Made by a program: the position numbers and the translations under genes
The notes under the pieces: model-generated
Told to the model about the DNA's origin: nothing
Seen by the model: only the letters and a program-made list of their open reading frames with translations
The model's database searches: none
DNA from: Aridibaculum aurantiacum
GTDB lineage: Bacteria > Bacteroidota > Bacteroidia > Chitinophagales > Chitinophagaceae
Length of the DNA stretch: 64,000 bases
Direction of reading: 5' to 3'
Assembly (NCBI RefSeq): GCF_017355875.1
Contig: NZ_JAFEWC010000001.1
Location: 1,488,001-1,552,000 of the forward strand
In this document: piece by piece, positions 53,498-62,740 of the stretch
How the letters are laid out: each line of letters opens with the position of its first letter
How positions within the stretch are numbered: position 1 is the first letter of the stretch

Positions 53498-54787
53498 ATG
53501 TCAGGAAAATTCTCCACGCCAGGCTGGGCCGCAAGTTCAAATATTTACGAAGTCAACATTCGCCAATACACACCTGAAGGAACGTTGCAGGCTTTTGCGA
53601 GGCACCTACCGCGGTTGCAGCAAATGGGGGTAGAAATTTTGTGGTTCATGCCGCTGACACCTGTGAGCCTGGAGAAGCGACAGGGGAGTTTGGGTAGTTA
53701 TTATGCCTGCAGCGACTATACATCTTTAAATCCGGATTATGGTACCAATGAAGATTTCCTTCAGCTGGTAAACCAGGCGCACGAACTGGGAATGAAGGTG
53801 CTGGTGGATATTGTGGCCAATCATACCGGGTATGATCATGTTTGGACAAAGGAGCATCCTGAATTTTATAAAAAGAACGAAGAAGGTGAATTCTTTGACA
53901 GCCACGGTTGGGTAGATGTTATTGACCTGGATTATGATAATGAAGAGGTGCACACTGCCATGGTTGACGTGATGAAGTTTTGGGTTCAGGAATTTGATGT
54001 GGATGGCTTTAGATGTGATATGGCTCACCTGGTGCCGCTGGAATTCTGGCAATCTGCACGCACTGAGCTTGATACTATCAAGCCTCTCTTTTGGTTAGCA
54101 GAAACAGAAGATGCATCCTATCACGAGGTATTCGATGCTTCTTTCACATGGAACTTCCTGCACCTGGTGGAGGATATGTACCGCGGGAATAAGTTTATTC
54201 CGGACCTCCTGCAAATGATAGATGATTATGCAGCTAATTTTCCTGCTGATGCTTACAGACTGTATTTCATTACCAATCATGATGAGAACTCGCACAGCGG
54301 AAGCGAATACGAGAGATTAGGTAACGCTGTAAGAGCTATCTGGATTTTGTGCGCAACATCTCTTAACAGCATTCCATTGATGTATAGTGGCCAGGAAATT
54401 CCCAACAAACGCAGGCTATTGTTTTTTGAAAAAGATCCAATTGATTGGTCAGGCCAGTGTATGCTAGCAGATTTCTACAAGACCTTATACGATTTAAGAA
54501 AAAGAAACTCTGCTTTGGCTGCTGGTGATCAAAATAACCAAATGGTGCTGGTGGAAACTACACTGGAAGGCAAAAATATACTTGCATATCTCAGGACCAA
54601 TCATAAAGACTCAGTGCTTGTTTTACTCAATCTTTCTCATTCTTCAATGATCAAATTCAAGCTTACCAACCTGGTAGAAACAGGAAGGTATAGAAGTGTA
54701 TGGTCAGGCCTTGAACTAGAAATAGATGAAGATACGCAATTTGAATTGCAGGCCTGGGAATACCTGGTGTATGAAAAACAGGATTAA
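53498..54787 (+). CDS. Cytosolic GH13 alpha-amylase-family enzyme
   Basis: 429 residues without a signal peptide. GH13 conserved regions: VDIVANHTGYDHVW (region I), DVDGFRCDMAH (region II, nucleophile Asp), FWLAETEDASYH (region III, acid/base Glu) and FITNHDENSHSG (region IV, transition-state Asp). The barrel is compact with a short C-terminal sheet (LAYLRTNHKDSVLVLLNLSH). It hydrolyses or rearranges alpha-glucans inside the cell, perhaps glycogen or malto-oligosaccharide. A bidirectional terminator separates it from the HtrA gene. Confidence 0.93.
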   Translation: MSGKFSTPGWAASSNIYEVNIRQYTPEGTLQAFARHLPRLQQMGVEILWFMPLTPVSLEKRQGSLGSYYACSDYTSLNPDYGTNEDFLQLVNQAHELGMKVLVDIVANHTGYDHVWTKEHPEFYKKNEEGEFFDSHGWVDVIDLDYDNEEVHTAMVDVMKFWVQEFDVDGFRCDMAHLVPLEFWQSARTELDTIKPLFWLAETEDASYHEVFDASFTWNFLHLVEDMYRGNKFIPDLLQMIDDYAANFPADAYRLYFITNHDENSHSGSEYERLGNAVRAIWILCATSLNSIPLMYSGQEIPNKRRLLFFEKDPIDWSGQCMLADFYKTLYDLRKRNSALAAGDQNNQMVLVETTLEGKNILAYLRTNHKDSVLVLLNLSHSSMIKFKLTNLVETGRYRSVWSGLELEIDEDTQFELQAWEYLVYEKQD

Positions 54788-54802
54788 GAAAATATGGATA
54801 AT

Positions 54803-54830
54803 AAAAAAGACCAGTTGCCTGGTCTTTTTT
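54803..54830. terminator. Bidirectional intrinsic terminator
   Basis: Perfect 12-bp stem AAAAAAGACCAG / CTGGTCTTTTTT with loop TTGC, between convergent genes. Confidence 0.85.
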
Positions 54831-54849
54831 ATTGATATCAACTACTTGA

Positions 54850-56367
54850 TTATTCGCTTAAGTTCAACTGGTAGCCATAGCTTGATTCATAGCCAGGATA
54901 TACTCCTTCCAGCTTAACTGTTGATCCTTTAAATCTTTCTAGCGCTACTCTCAGATCATCAATATTTTTTATAAGAACACCGTTCACGCTGGTGATAGCA
55001 TAACCTTCCTGGATCTTGGTTCGGCTAAGCAAACCACCTTCGTTGATCTTTTTGATAACAACTCCACCAGGTACATCGTAAGCGGCAGCTGTCTTCTTAT
55101 CTAGCTCTGCTAGTTCAGCACCAAGTTTTTCTAATACAGTTTCTGTTTTTACAAGATTGGTATTACCTGCGCGGTTTTTAAGCGTAAGATTTGCCGTCAT
55201 TTCTTTTCCATTACGTAAGAAAGTGACAGTGATCTTATCACCTGGCTTGTAGCGAGTTACCTGCTCTACCATTTCAGGGCCTGAAGTAACTCTTACGCCG
55301 TTAACCTTTGTTACAAAGTCGCCTTTTTTGATGCCCGCAGCAGACGCTGATCCTCCCGCAGGTGCATCAGATACAAATACACCTTCCGTATCTCTTATAC
55401 CGTATTCTTTTTTCTGTTCTTCACTTATTCCTTCAGCGCTATATTCTATACCAAGGAAAGCACGTTGAACCGTACCAAACTTAACCAGGTCATTTACGAT
55501 CTTTTTTACGATGTTCACTGGAATAGCATAGCTATATCCGGCATAACTACCGGTAGGAGAAGCAATGGCTGAATTTATGCCTATCAAATGACCATCGGTA
55601 TTTATAAGAGCACCACCACTATTACCTGGATTAACTGCTGCGTCAGTTTGTAGGAAACTTTCAATAGGGCTATTGCTTTGGCGGCGATTTATACCAATTG
55701 ATCTTGCTTTTGCACTGATGATACCTGCAGTTACCGTTACATCAAGCGTAAGAGGATAACCCACGGCAAGCACCCATTGTCCAAGTTTTACTTCATCACT
55801 ATTGCCATACACCAGGTAAGGGAAATTCTTTCCTTCCACTTTCAAAACAGCAAGATCGCTACTTGGATCTGCGCCTACTAGTGTTGCTTTGTATGAGCGT
55901 TTGTTACTGAGTGTAATATTGATTTCATCGGCTCCATCAATTACGTGGTTGTTGGTAACAATATATCCGTCGTCGCTAACAAATACACCACTGCCACTTG
56001 CACGCTGTTCAGGTATTACCCTTGTGCTTGGGCCATTGAAGAATTCGTCAAACATATCATCTCCGAAAAGATCAGAGAATGGGCTTCTGCGCCGTGGTAA
56101 ATTGTTGGGGTTTGTTACCTGGCGCGCTTTCGTTTTTGTTTTGATGTGTACTACCGCAGGAGTGGCAGCAACAGAAGCGGCTGTAAAATCTACAGCTCCG
56201 GGTACACGGTTATTGTCAAAAAATCCTGCATAATTGACAGGAAGCTTACCACCATCCTGGATGCTTGAGGTTTCATGTCCAAACCAATTGTTGTAGCTCC
56301 AAACACTCAAGAATGCTGTAGCAGAGCTAATTAGCACAATGAGTAAAAGGTTTTTGAGTTTCATCAT
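54850..56367 (-). CDS. HtrA/DegP-family serine protease with two PDZ domains
   Basis: 505 residues. A signal anchor (5-25) places it in the periplasm. Trypsin-like triad H141 (VTNNHVIDGA), D171 (PSSDLAVLKV) and S250 (AVNPGNSGGALIN). PDZ1 is about 310-400 (AFLGIEYSAEGIS... GVFVSDAPAGGSASAAGIKKGD) and PDZ2 about 425-500. It is a quality-control protease of misfolded envelope proteins. No neighbouring gene suggests a special partner. Confidence 0.95.
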   Translation of the reverse strand: MMKLKNLLLIVLISSATAFLSVWSYNNWFGHETSSIQDGGKLPVNYAGFFDNNRVPGAVDFTAASVAATPAVVHIKTKTKARQVTNPNNLPRRRSPFSDLFGDDMFDEFFNGPSTRVIPEQRASGSGVFVSDDGYIVTNNHVIDGADEINITLSNKRSYKATLVGADPSSDLAVLKVEGKNFPYLVYGNSDEVKLGQWVLAVGYPLTLDVTVTAGIISAKARSIGINRRQSNSPIESFLQTDAAVNPGNSGGALINTDGHLIGINSAIASPTGSYAGYSYAIPVNIVKKIVNDLVKFGTVQRAFLGIEYSAEGISEEQKKEYGIRDTEGVFVSDAPAGGSASAAGIKKGDFVTKVNGVRVTSGPEMVEQVTRYKPGDKITVTFLRNGKEMTANLTLKNRAGNTNLVKTETVLEKLGAELAELDKKTAAAYDVPGGVVIKKINEGGLLSRTKIQEGYAITSVNGVLIKNIDDLRVALERFKGSTVKLEGVYPGYESSYGYQLNLSE

Positions 56368-56538
56368 GTATTGCTTTTAGAATTAGTAGTCAAATAATAT
56401 GCCTTATGAAGCAAACTAAACATTGCGTACAATCATTTGATAATCATTATTTCCATTTAACAAAAAATTGACGAAGCTTCTCGTAGAAGAGTTGTTCCCG
56501 TATAAGATTTCTCAATCACAAATTGCAGCGATATATAG

Positions 56539-57537
56539 CTACATGTTCATCAGGAATTGCATAGTATCAACACCATCTGCATAATCCTTTAGTGTAGGTT
56601 TTTGAGCCAGGCCAAATGGAATTGCATTTTTACCTACTATACACTGTACATCATTATTTTGTTGAAGTTCATGGAGTACAGTTTCTTTTGATTGGTAGAA
56701 CTCAAAATTTACCTGGCTGACGGCCGTAAAAATAGAGGTGGCTTCATTAAGCAAGATGCTGCCATTGGTCATGTAGAACTTCCTACCCATCATCAGCAGG
56801 GCTAGCTGGTAATCGTAATTATTCTTGTACTTATGAAAGTCGTTGTAGTAGTCATACTTATTCAGCGCCTGTAGGAGAGGCTCGAAATTGTAACCTTCAG
56901 GCACATACAGTTTGGTTACATTCCTGCATCCCAGGCCAAAGTACATTTGAATATCTGTTGCAAGCAGGTCCAGTTCTTCAGGTCTTTCATTGCCTTGCAG
57001 CACTGCCACACTGGTGCGGTTTCGCCTTATTATGTTCGGGTACTTTCCAAAATAATAATCGAAGTAGCGGCCTGTGTTATTGCTTCCTGTTGCTATGTAT
57101 GCATCACATCCTTTCAGTGTTTCGGCAAAAGAGATATAGTTCTGCACCACTATTTCCATTTGGTACATCTTCTTTACCAGGTGGCGGATCAAAACATCGT
57201 CTTTAGCCGAAAGCTTGATGACCTGGTAGTGCCCACTTATAAAAATGCATAGCATATCATGAAAGCCAACCATTGGAATGTTGCCAGCCATTACCAAACC
57301 CACTGTTCGGGGATTGTCATTTTCTTCCGGCACTTTATACTCGGTGGCCCATGCCTCAAGTTTACTTCTATCTAAAAATTCTGTTGCTATATTTTCAGCC
57401 GCTGTATCGATAAATTCAGGGATGAACCATGGATTGGAACGTGTGGCCAGCTCTTTAGCATGCTGCCAATCTTCGGTATTATCTTTTATATATTTCCCAA
57501 GTTCAACCAGCAGCTCAATTCGTTGTTGTAGAGTCAT
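56539..57537 (-). CDS. LuxC-like acyl-CoA reductase
   Basis: 332 residues of the LuxC acyl-CoA reductase family, related to aldehyde dehydrogenases. LuxC reduces an activated acyl group to fatty aldehyde using NADPH. Key signs are RTVGLVMAGNIPMVGFHDML (about 77-96, nucleotide site) and YFGLGCRNVTKLYVP with the probable catalytic C204. The enzyme is shorter than Vibrio LuxC (about 480), but this shorter form is usual for Bacteroidota. It is divergent from a ferredoxin gene over a 62-bp region. A LuxE-like gene lies at 21251. No luciferase is seen, so bioluminescence is not implied. Confidence 0.85.
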   Translation of the reverse strand: MTLQQRIELLVELGKYIKDNTEDWQHAKELATRSNPWFIPEFIDTAAENIATEFLDRSKLEAWATEYKVPEENDNPRTVGLVMAGNIPMVGFHDMLCIFISGHYQVIKLSAKDDVLIRHLVKKMYQMEIVVQNYISFAETLKGCDAYIATGSNNTGRYFDYYFGKYPNIIRRNRTSVAVLQGNERPEELDLLATDIQMYFGLGCRNVTKLYVPEGYNFEPLLQALNKYDYYNDFHKYKNNYDYQLALLMMGRKFYMTNGSILLNEATSIFTAVSQVNFEFYQSKETVLHELQQNNDVQCIVGKNAIPFGLAQKPTLKDYADGVDTMQFLMNM

Positions 57538-57568
57538 TATCCAAGCTGTATTTTTGCGAGCAAAAGTA
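57523..57568. promoter_or_regulatory. Divergent promoter pair between luxC-like and ferredoxin genes
   Basis: Plus strand: TATTTTTG (57549-57556) with TTG at 57526-57528, spacer 20 bp. Minus strand: TACTTTTG (57568-57561). Both are close to TAnnTTTG and face opposite ways, with only 4 bp between them. Confidence 0.5.
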
Positions 57569-57599
57569 CATTGATTTAAACCGAATAAACCGAAACACT

Positions 57600-57947
57600 A
57601 TGGCGATAAAAATAACAGAAGAATGTATTAACTGCGGAGCTTGTGAACCAGAATGCCCTAATAATGCAATATATGAAGGTGGGGTAGAATGGGCAATGAG
57701 CGATGGCACCGCAGTAAAAGGAACTTTTACTTTAATGGATGGAACAGTAGTAGAGGCAGGTGAAAGATTGTCACCAATAGCAGTTGATACTTATTACATT
57801 ACTCCCAATAAATGTACAGAGTGCCAGGGCTTTCACGAAGAGCCTCAATGTGCCGCTGTATGCCCGGTAGATTGTTGTGTTCCTGATGAAATGTACCAGG
57901 AAACAGTAGAAGAGCTAATGGCGAAAAAAGAGAAACTGCACATTTAA
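57600..57947 (+). CDS. 4Fe-4S dicluster ferredoxin
   Basis: 115-residue electron carrier. Cluster 1: C9, C12, C15 and C19 (ECINCGACEPECP). Cluster 2: C72, C75, C84, C88 (CTECQGFHEEPQCAAVCPVD), with the longer loop between the second and third Cys typical of Alvin-type ferredoxins. C92 and C93 are extra. It is divergent from the LuxC-like gene and may share regulation with it, though LuxC needs NADPH and no direct electron link is proven. Confidence 0.92.
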   Translation: MAIKITEECINCGACEPECPNNAIYEGGVEWAMSDGTAVKGTFTLMDGTVVEAGERLSPIAVDTYYITPNKCTECQGFHEEPQCAAVCPVDCCVPDEMYQETVEELMAKKEKLHI

Positions 57948-58074
57948 TTTGTGCAAAACTTCAGACAGCTTTACTTGCACTCTGCAGCAGGAAGTTTTAT
58001 TTTAGAAGAAGAATTCAAAATACTTGTTGCTGGGAACGGCAACACTGTAACAAGCGGGTGATATTTCCCGTTAG

Positions 58075-58105
58075 AGGGTGGAGGGCGTACCTCCACCCTT
58101 GTTTA
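58075..58105 (+). terminator. Possible terminator after the ferredoxin gene
   Basis: 9-bp stem AGGGTGGAG/CTCCACCCT, loop GGCGTAC, then TTGTTTATG. The T-tract is weak. A second, imperfect hairpin lies just before it (AACGGGAAATATCACCCGC on the minus strand). Confidence 0.45.
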
Positions 58106-58119
58106 TGTAGAGTTTCTTT

Positions 58120-58971
58120 TTACCAAAGCCTTGAAGGGCAGCCTAGTCCTTTATATCCTCCTCCGGATGCCTCAAACCAATTTAAGCGGAATATCAACCT
58201 GATCTGTCCGAAATAGTAGTAGTCTTTATAAACCGAACCTCCACGCTTTTCTCCTTCTTGTGGGTATTCAAGTGGATTATGCTGTCTTTCATCACCTCTA
58301 AATGCAAATTGTACTGACCGGGGACCATATGCAGCTAATAGAGCATCTCTATCAGCATAAGTTTTGCTTACATCATCCAGGTAATCGGTAAAGATTTTGC
58401 GAAACCCTAATTCAGCTCCCACATGTACATCTTCAGAAAGTGCATATTTAACACCAAATCCTAAAGGAATATTAAGTTGAGTAGTTTTATACGGCCTCCT
58501 ATCCGGAAACTGTGCTAAACCCTGGCCTTCGGTACGAAGTGGTTGAAGAAAGACTTTGGTTCCATTTATATCATAGGTATAGGGATTGAAAGAAAAAGCG
58601 CCTATACCTGCAAAAGCATAAGGAGTCCAGTTGGTGCTTGAAATATCCAGCACATTATACTCAGCAACAAGTTTCAGTTCAGAAATATTAGACTCGAAAT
58701 TAAGATTACGTCCAATTGTTTCTATACTATTAACTAGTTTATCATCAGCACCAATTTGTCCATGGGAGAAATCGGTTCTGACTGAAAATCTTTCTGAGAA
58801 TTGGTAGGTGGCTCCTAAAGATAAAACTCCTCGTGCCTGGTTGGTTGTGATGGCTCTTTGTTGTATGTCTCCGCTGTAGTTAGCAAGACCTGCTCCAATA
58901 TGAAACTGGAACGATTGGCTCATAGCATTGGTCGCACATAATAGTAGTGAAACCATGAAAGTGGTTCTCAT
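58120..58971 (-). CDS. Outer-membrane beta-barrel protein (DUF6089-like)
   Basis: 283 residues with a signal peptide ending near AMSQ (19). The mature chain alternates aromatic and polar residues as a small beta-barrel (IGAGLANYSGDIQ, GATYQFSERFSVRTDFSHG, NWTPYAFAGIGAFSFNPY, LGFGVKYALSEDVHVGAELGFR) and ends with the Bacteroidota signature YYYFGQIRLIF... GGGYKGLGCPSRLW. It probably assembles in the outer membrane as a small porin-like or structural protein. The gene is single and long conserved in this phylum. Confidence 0.85.
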   Translation of the reverse strand: MRTTFMVSLLLCATNAMSQSFQFHIGAGLANYSGDIQQRAITTNQARGVLSLGATYQFSERFSVRTDFSHGQIGADDKLVNSIETIGRNLNFESNISELKLVAEYNVLDISSTNWTPYAFAGIGAFSFNPYTYDINGTKVFLQPLRTEGQGLAQFPDRRPYKTTQLNIPLGFGVKYALSEDVHVGAELGFRKIFTDYLDDVSKTYADRDALLAAYGPRSVQFAFRGDERQHNPLEYPQEGEKRGGSVYKDYYYFGQIRLIFRLNWFEASGGGYKGLGCPSRLW

Positions 58972-59187
58972 AAAAATATTGGTTGTGGTGAAGGATAATG
59001 GAGGGTAGGACTATGAACAAACCACGAACGTAAAACAAGTTGTTTTATTGTACTTCATACCACTTTTATCAAAAGTTATCTTCTACATGACTTTAAGAGC
59101 TTGAGTATTTATCTAACAATTACAGTTGGTAATAGTAGATAGATAGTAATTTGGCTTTATCTATTCTTCATGTAATAACACTGCAGC

Positions 59188-59442
59188 ATGACCACATTTA
59201 AAAGCTTTGAAGTTCCACCACTTGAGTTTCAATACGCAGTAAAGAAACCTATTCCTATCCGTTGCATCCAGATCAATGAACCATTTAAAGTAGAGACTAT
59301 GGAAGGGCCTTACATGGGTAAGGCTGGAGATTACCTGATGGTTGGTGTAAAGGGAGAAATGTATCCTTGTGATAAGGAAGTATTTGAAGAGACATATGAA
59401 TTTGTAAGTGATCTATCCAATAGGAGTGAGAACCGGATATAG
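59188..59442 (+). CDS. PGDYG-type small protein
   Basis: 84 residues. AGDYLMVGVKGEMYPCDKEVFEETYEFV matches the small PGDYG domain family, found on phages and chromosomes and of unknown function. The N-terminal half, EFQYAVKKPIPIRCIQINEPFKVETMEGPY, is typical of this group too. There is no sign of a phage around it. Cytosolic. Upstream about 200 bp are AT-rich and empty. Confidence 0.75.
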   Translation: MTTFKSFEVPPLEFQYAVKKPIPIRCIQINEPFKVETMEGPYMGKAGDYLMVGVKGEMYPCDKEVFEETYEFVSDLSNRSENRI

Positions 59443-59543
59443 AACTTGCCGCACTTCTGCATCATCAGTTGTTCTGTATTTCAAGTGCACGTTTAGATGT
59501 CAATTATCTACTTTCTTTGCAATTCATTTTTTGAAGAAGAGAT

Positions 59544-60248
59544 ATGCAAGTACTAGCTTTTAGTAGTTCCAGGTTAGGGAAATCAACTTATTTAGAAACG
59601 GTGGTTCCTGAGGTGATCAACAGCCTGGGAAACAAATCTTACAAGGTGGCCTTTATACCTTTCGCCTCAGTAGGTAGCTACAACGATTACAGGCAGATGG
59701 TAGCGGATGCATTTGCCAGTACAGAATATCAGATACAAGTTGTACTACCCGAAACTGCTTTCGAACAAATAGAGAATGCAGATATCATAATGGTTGGGGG
59801 TGGAAATACTTTCAAGTTGTTGCACCACTTATACCATTACAATGTCCTGGAACTGATTAAATCAAAAGTGAGATCGGGAACACCTTATGTTGGTTGGAGT
59901 GCAGGCTCAAACATAACCGGGCTCAGTATCTGTACCACCAATGATATGCCTATTCTTGAACCGCAGTCATTCAAAGCATTTTCTTTTTTTCCGTTCCAGA
60001 TAAACCCTCACTACATCAACATAATACTTGAAGGACATAATGGTGAAACCCGGGACCAGCGATTAACGGAGTTTGCCGTTGTGAACCGGCAGGTGCCTGT
60101 GGTATGTTTGCCTGAAGGAACAGCCCTTTCTTTTAATGCAGGTAAACTGTTATATAAAGGAGACTTTACAGGAATGATCTTATCAGCAGATGCAGATGGG
60201 AATGTTACAAAAAAAGAAGTGCAGCCTGGAACAGATCTTACCTATTAG
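59544..60248 (+). CDS. pepE: Dipeptidase E (peptidase S51)
   Basis: 234 residues. S51 aspartyl dipeptidase: it splits dipeptides with N-terminal Asp. The nucleophile S119 is in YVGWSAGSNITG; the His/Glu pair is in INPHYINIILEGHNGETRDQRL and LPEGTALS. Cytosolic. It lies between the PGDYG gene and the dipeptide epimerase and could act in the same dipeptide pool. Confidence 0.93.
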   Translation: MQVLAFSSSRLGKSTYLETVVPEVINSLGNKSYKVAFIPFASVGSYNDYRQMVADAFASTEYQIQVVLPETAFEQIENADIIMVGGGNTFKLLHHLYHYNVLELIKSKVRSGTPYVGWSAGSNITGLSICTTNDMPILEPQSFKAFSFFPFQINPHYINIILEGHNGETRDQRLTEFAVVNRQVPVVCLPEGTALSFNAGKLLYKGDFTGMILSADADGNVTKKEVQPGTDLTY

Positions 60249-60257
60249 CTTGATAGG

Positions 60258-60290
60258 TAAAAAAGAAAAACCCCTCCGGTTGTGAAGGGG
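60258..60290 (-). terminator. Intrinsic terminator of the DUF2892 gene
   Basis: Minus-strand CCCCT/AGGGG hairpin, then TTTTTCTTTTTT. The stem is short. Confidence 0.5.
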
Positions 60291-60351
60291 ATACCCGTTG
60301 TTACATTGGTTATTATAGAATGCGTGGATTTTAAATTTTTTGTTAGCCCTT

Positions 60352-60573
60352 TCAATTTTCATGTTCGTGTTCGGCATGTTCACATGTATTAATACCGAAG
60401 ATGGTGTAGACTGGACATACGCCGAGAAAAGCAGTTCCTACAAACGAACCTGAAATAAAAAGTAATGCTGTTGCAAGATTGCCTTCAATTGCATTTGTGT
60501 AGTACAAGATAACAATCAGGCAGGCCATCATTAGTCGTACAATTTTGTCATTGGTTCCAATATTTTTTTTCAT
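60352..60573 (-). CDS. DUF2892/YgaP-like membrane protein
   Basis: 73 residues from the ATG at 60573 (MKKNIGTNDKIVRLMMACLIV). Two transmembrane helices (about 12-30 and 34-52), then FLGVCPVYTIFGINTC with two Cys and a His/Glu tail EHAEHEHEN. This is the DUF2892 pattern that also forms the membrane part of rhodanese YgaP. The Cys and His tail may bind metal or carry sulfane sulfur. A longer frame extends to 60636 but gives no better start. Confidence 0.85.
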   Translation of the reverse strand: MKKNIGTNDKIVRLMMACLIVILYYTNAIEGNLATALLFISGSFVGTAFLGVCPVYTIFGINTCEHAEHEHEN

Positions 60574-60858
60574 AACAATTGTTTTAAAAGAAGGATGCGA
60601 TGCCTGTTGCAAGTCTTGATGCTTTCTGCATTGCATCCTCCTGGTGATGCTTTAACTATAGCAAAATAAACGGAAACGTATGCGTTAGGTGATGATTGAT
60701 ATCAAGTAGAAAGACTTATGTAGCTGATCTTCATCAGGGAGATAACTTCAAGGAACTTAGCCTATTATAAAGCCGCTTTTAAAGAGAGGTAAATGCTTTA
60801 ATCAACTGCAAGTGGAGGGGGTGTAGTGGGTTGTATCTTTGTAAAAATTACAGCTACC

Positions 60859-61884
60859 GTGAATCTATATTTTTGGTCACACAACCTGCCTTTCAAACAT
60901 CCATTTACTATTTCATCCGGTACAAAAACTCACCAGCCTACACTTATTGTAGCACTCCAACTAGGATCTTATGTTGGCTTTGGTGAGGCACCTGCTATCA
61001 ACTACTATAACATCACAGTAGAACAAATGATAGCTGATCTTAATGCCAAGCAGAAGTTTGTCGAAAAGTTTGCGCTCACTGATCCTGAGCGATATTGGCA
61101 CTATTTACATCATTTGTTTCCTGCTAATCCTTTTCTTGTATGTGCACTTGATATGGCGGGGTGGGACTTGTGGGGCAAGATGAAGGGATTGCCTATCTAC
61201 AAGATGTTTCAGACACCGATGGATAATCTTCCTGCAACAGATTATACCATAGGAATAGATACCATTGAAAACATGTTGGCGAAGATCGATGAAAAGCCTT
61301 GGCCTATCTATAAGATCAAAATGGGAATTGAGAACGATATTGATTTGCTGCATGCTATACGAAAACATACTTCTTCCAAAATTAGAGTAGATGTTAATGG
61401 AGGTTGGACAACAGATGAAGCATTAAGAAAACTGCCTCTTCTTGCAGATATGGATGTAGAACTGGTAGAGCAGCCATTACATAAAGACAACTGGGAAGGC
61501 ATGAAAAAATTGATGGAGGTTTCTCAAGTGCCGCTTATAGCTGATGAAAGTTGTGTTTTTGAAAGTGATGTAGAAAAATGCGTAGGCCACTTTCATGGCA
61601 TCAACATCAAATTAACCAAGTGCAGTGGGATTACACCTGCACGCAGAATGATAGCATCCGCTCAGGCAAAAAGGCTGCAAATAATGATGGGTTCTATGAA
61701 TGAAACTTCTATTGGATCTGCAGCAATTGTACATTTTCTTCCACAACTAAAATATGTTGATGTTGATGGTCCTTTGCTGTTGGCGCACGATTTAGCTACA
61801 GGATTACAATATGATAATGGTCAGGTAACAATTTCTTCATCTCCAGGACTAGGTATTGCACCTAATGCTGCTGATTTTCATTAA
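60859..61884 (+). CDS. Dipeptide epimerase (enolase superfamily)
   Basis: 341 residues from GTG 60859 (NLYFWSHNLPFKHPFTISSG), the usual length and beginning for this clade; a GTG at 60826 adds 11 residues. Muconate-lactonizing subgroup. Catalytic and metal residues are in YKIKMG (KxK Lys pair), RVDVNGGW (Asp), LVEQPL (Glu), ADESC (Asp) and INIKLTKCSG (Lys base). It matches L-Ala-D/L-Glu and related dipeptide epimerases, which process murein-derived dipeptides. PepE lies 600 bp upstream and both may be in peptide salvage. Confidence 0.85.
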   Translation: MNLYFWSHNLPFKHPFTISSGTKTHQPTLIVALQLGSYVGFGEAPAINYYNITVEQMIADLNAKQKFVEKFALTDPERYWHYLHHLFPANPFLVCALDMAGWDLWGKMKGLPIYKMFQTPMDNLPATDYTIGIDTIENMLAKIDEKPWPIYKIKMGIENDIDLLHAIRKHTSSKIRVDVNGGWTTDEALRKLPLLADMDVELVEQPLHKDNWEGMKKLMEVSQVPLIADESCVFESDVEKCVGHFHGINIKLTKCSGITPARRMIASAQAKRLQIMMGSMNETSIGSAAIVHFLPQLKYVDVDGPLLLAHDLATGLQYDNGQVTISSSPGLGIAPNAADFH

Positions 61885-62045
61885 ATTTAGATATAGCTTT
61901 ATTTTTGTTTTCCAAGATTGGGAACGGGTTTCCTAACGGTGGATGTTGTGAAAGATGACTATTGTCATTATTCCTGATAATCAATCACTTACGTTTTGGC
62001 ACTAATCTGGCTATAACGGAAATGCAACTTAAACTACTATATTGT

Positions 62046-62615
62046 ATGAATGGAACCTTTACACTCACCCAAAACCAACTGCTTGAGAGTTGTATTTCAG
62101 GAAATCGTAAAAGCCAAAAAGAGCTTTACGATCAATACGCTCCTAAGATGTTTGCTGTTTGTCTTCGCTACGCGAAAAACCAAATGGATGCCGAAGACAT
62201 CCTTCAAGATGGTTTCGTAAAACTTTTTAACAACCTGCACCGTTTTCGTGGTGAAGGCTCTTTTGACGGATGGGTTAGAAGAATTTTTGTGAACACCGCT
62301 ATTGAGCACATTCGCCGTAAGAACTTAAATACTACTGTAAGTGAAGGATTAGAAAACACAGTAGTTGATAAGCATAAGAACGCTCTTGATAATCTTTACG
62401 AAAAAGATATCCTGAAAACAGCAAGGACTTTAAGCGATGGCTACCGTACCGTATTCAATCTTTATGCAGTGGAGGGGTTCTCTCATAAAGAAATAGCGGC
62501 TCAATTAGGTATCACAGAAAGTACCAGTAAATCACAGTTTTCAAGGGCTAAAGCTATCCTGCGCAATATGCTGCAGAACACGCATAGAAAACCTTTACAG
62601 GTAGCTGCGAGCTAA
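62046..62615 (+). CDS. ECF-type RNA polymerase sigma factor
   Basis: 189 residues from the ATG at 62046 (MNGTFTLTQNQLLES); ATGs at 62022 or 61962 would extend it. Sigma region 2 is LYDQYAPKMFAVCLRYAKNQMDAEDILQDGFVKLFNNLHRFRGEGSFDGWVRRIFVNTAIEHIRRK; region 4 is YRTVFNLYAVEGFSHKEIAAQLGITESTSKSQFSRAKAILR. No anti-sigma factor is encoded beside it, so control must be elsewhere. A strong terminator follows. Confidence 0.93.
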   Translation: MNGTFTLTQNQLLESCISGNRKSQKELYDQYAPKMFAVCLRYAKNQMDAEDILQDGFVKLFNNLHRFRGEGSFDGWVRRIFVNTAIEHIRRKNLNTTVSEGLENTVVDKHKNALDNLYEKDILKTARTLSDGYRTVFNLYAVEGFSHKEIAAQLGITESTSKSQFSRAKAILRNMLQNTHRKPLQVAAS

Positions 62616-62640
62616 TCTTACTGATAATAATAATTTGTTG

Positions 62641-62671
62641 AAATGGCTTCCCTAGAGGAAGCCATTTTTGC
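62641..62671 (+). terminator. Intrinsic terminator after the sigma factor gene
   Basis: Stem AAATGGCTTCC, loop CTAGA, stem GGAAGCCATTT, then TTG. Confidence 0.85.
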
Positions 62672-62740
62672 ATATGTAGAAGTTCTTAAAAATTACTGGA
62701 GCAGAGGGTTGTACTTTTATATTCAGTAGAAGATATATTC

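Noticed and set aside
59188-59442. Prophage remnant at the PGDYG gene
   Set aside because: No integrase, att site or other phage genes are seen around it.
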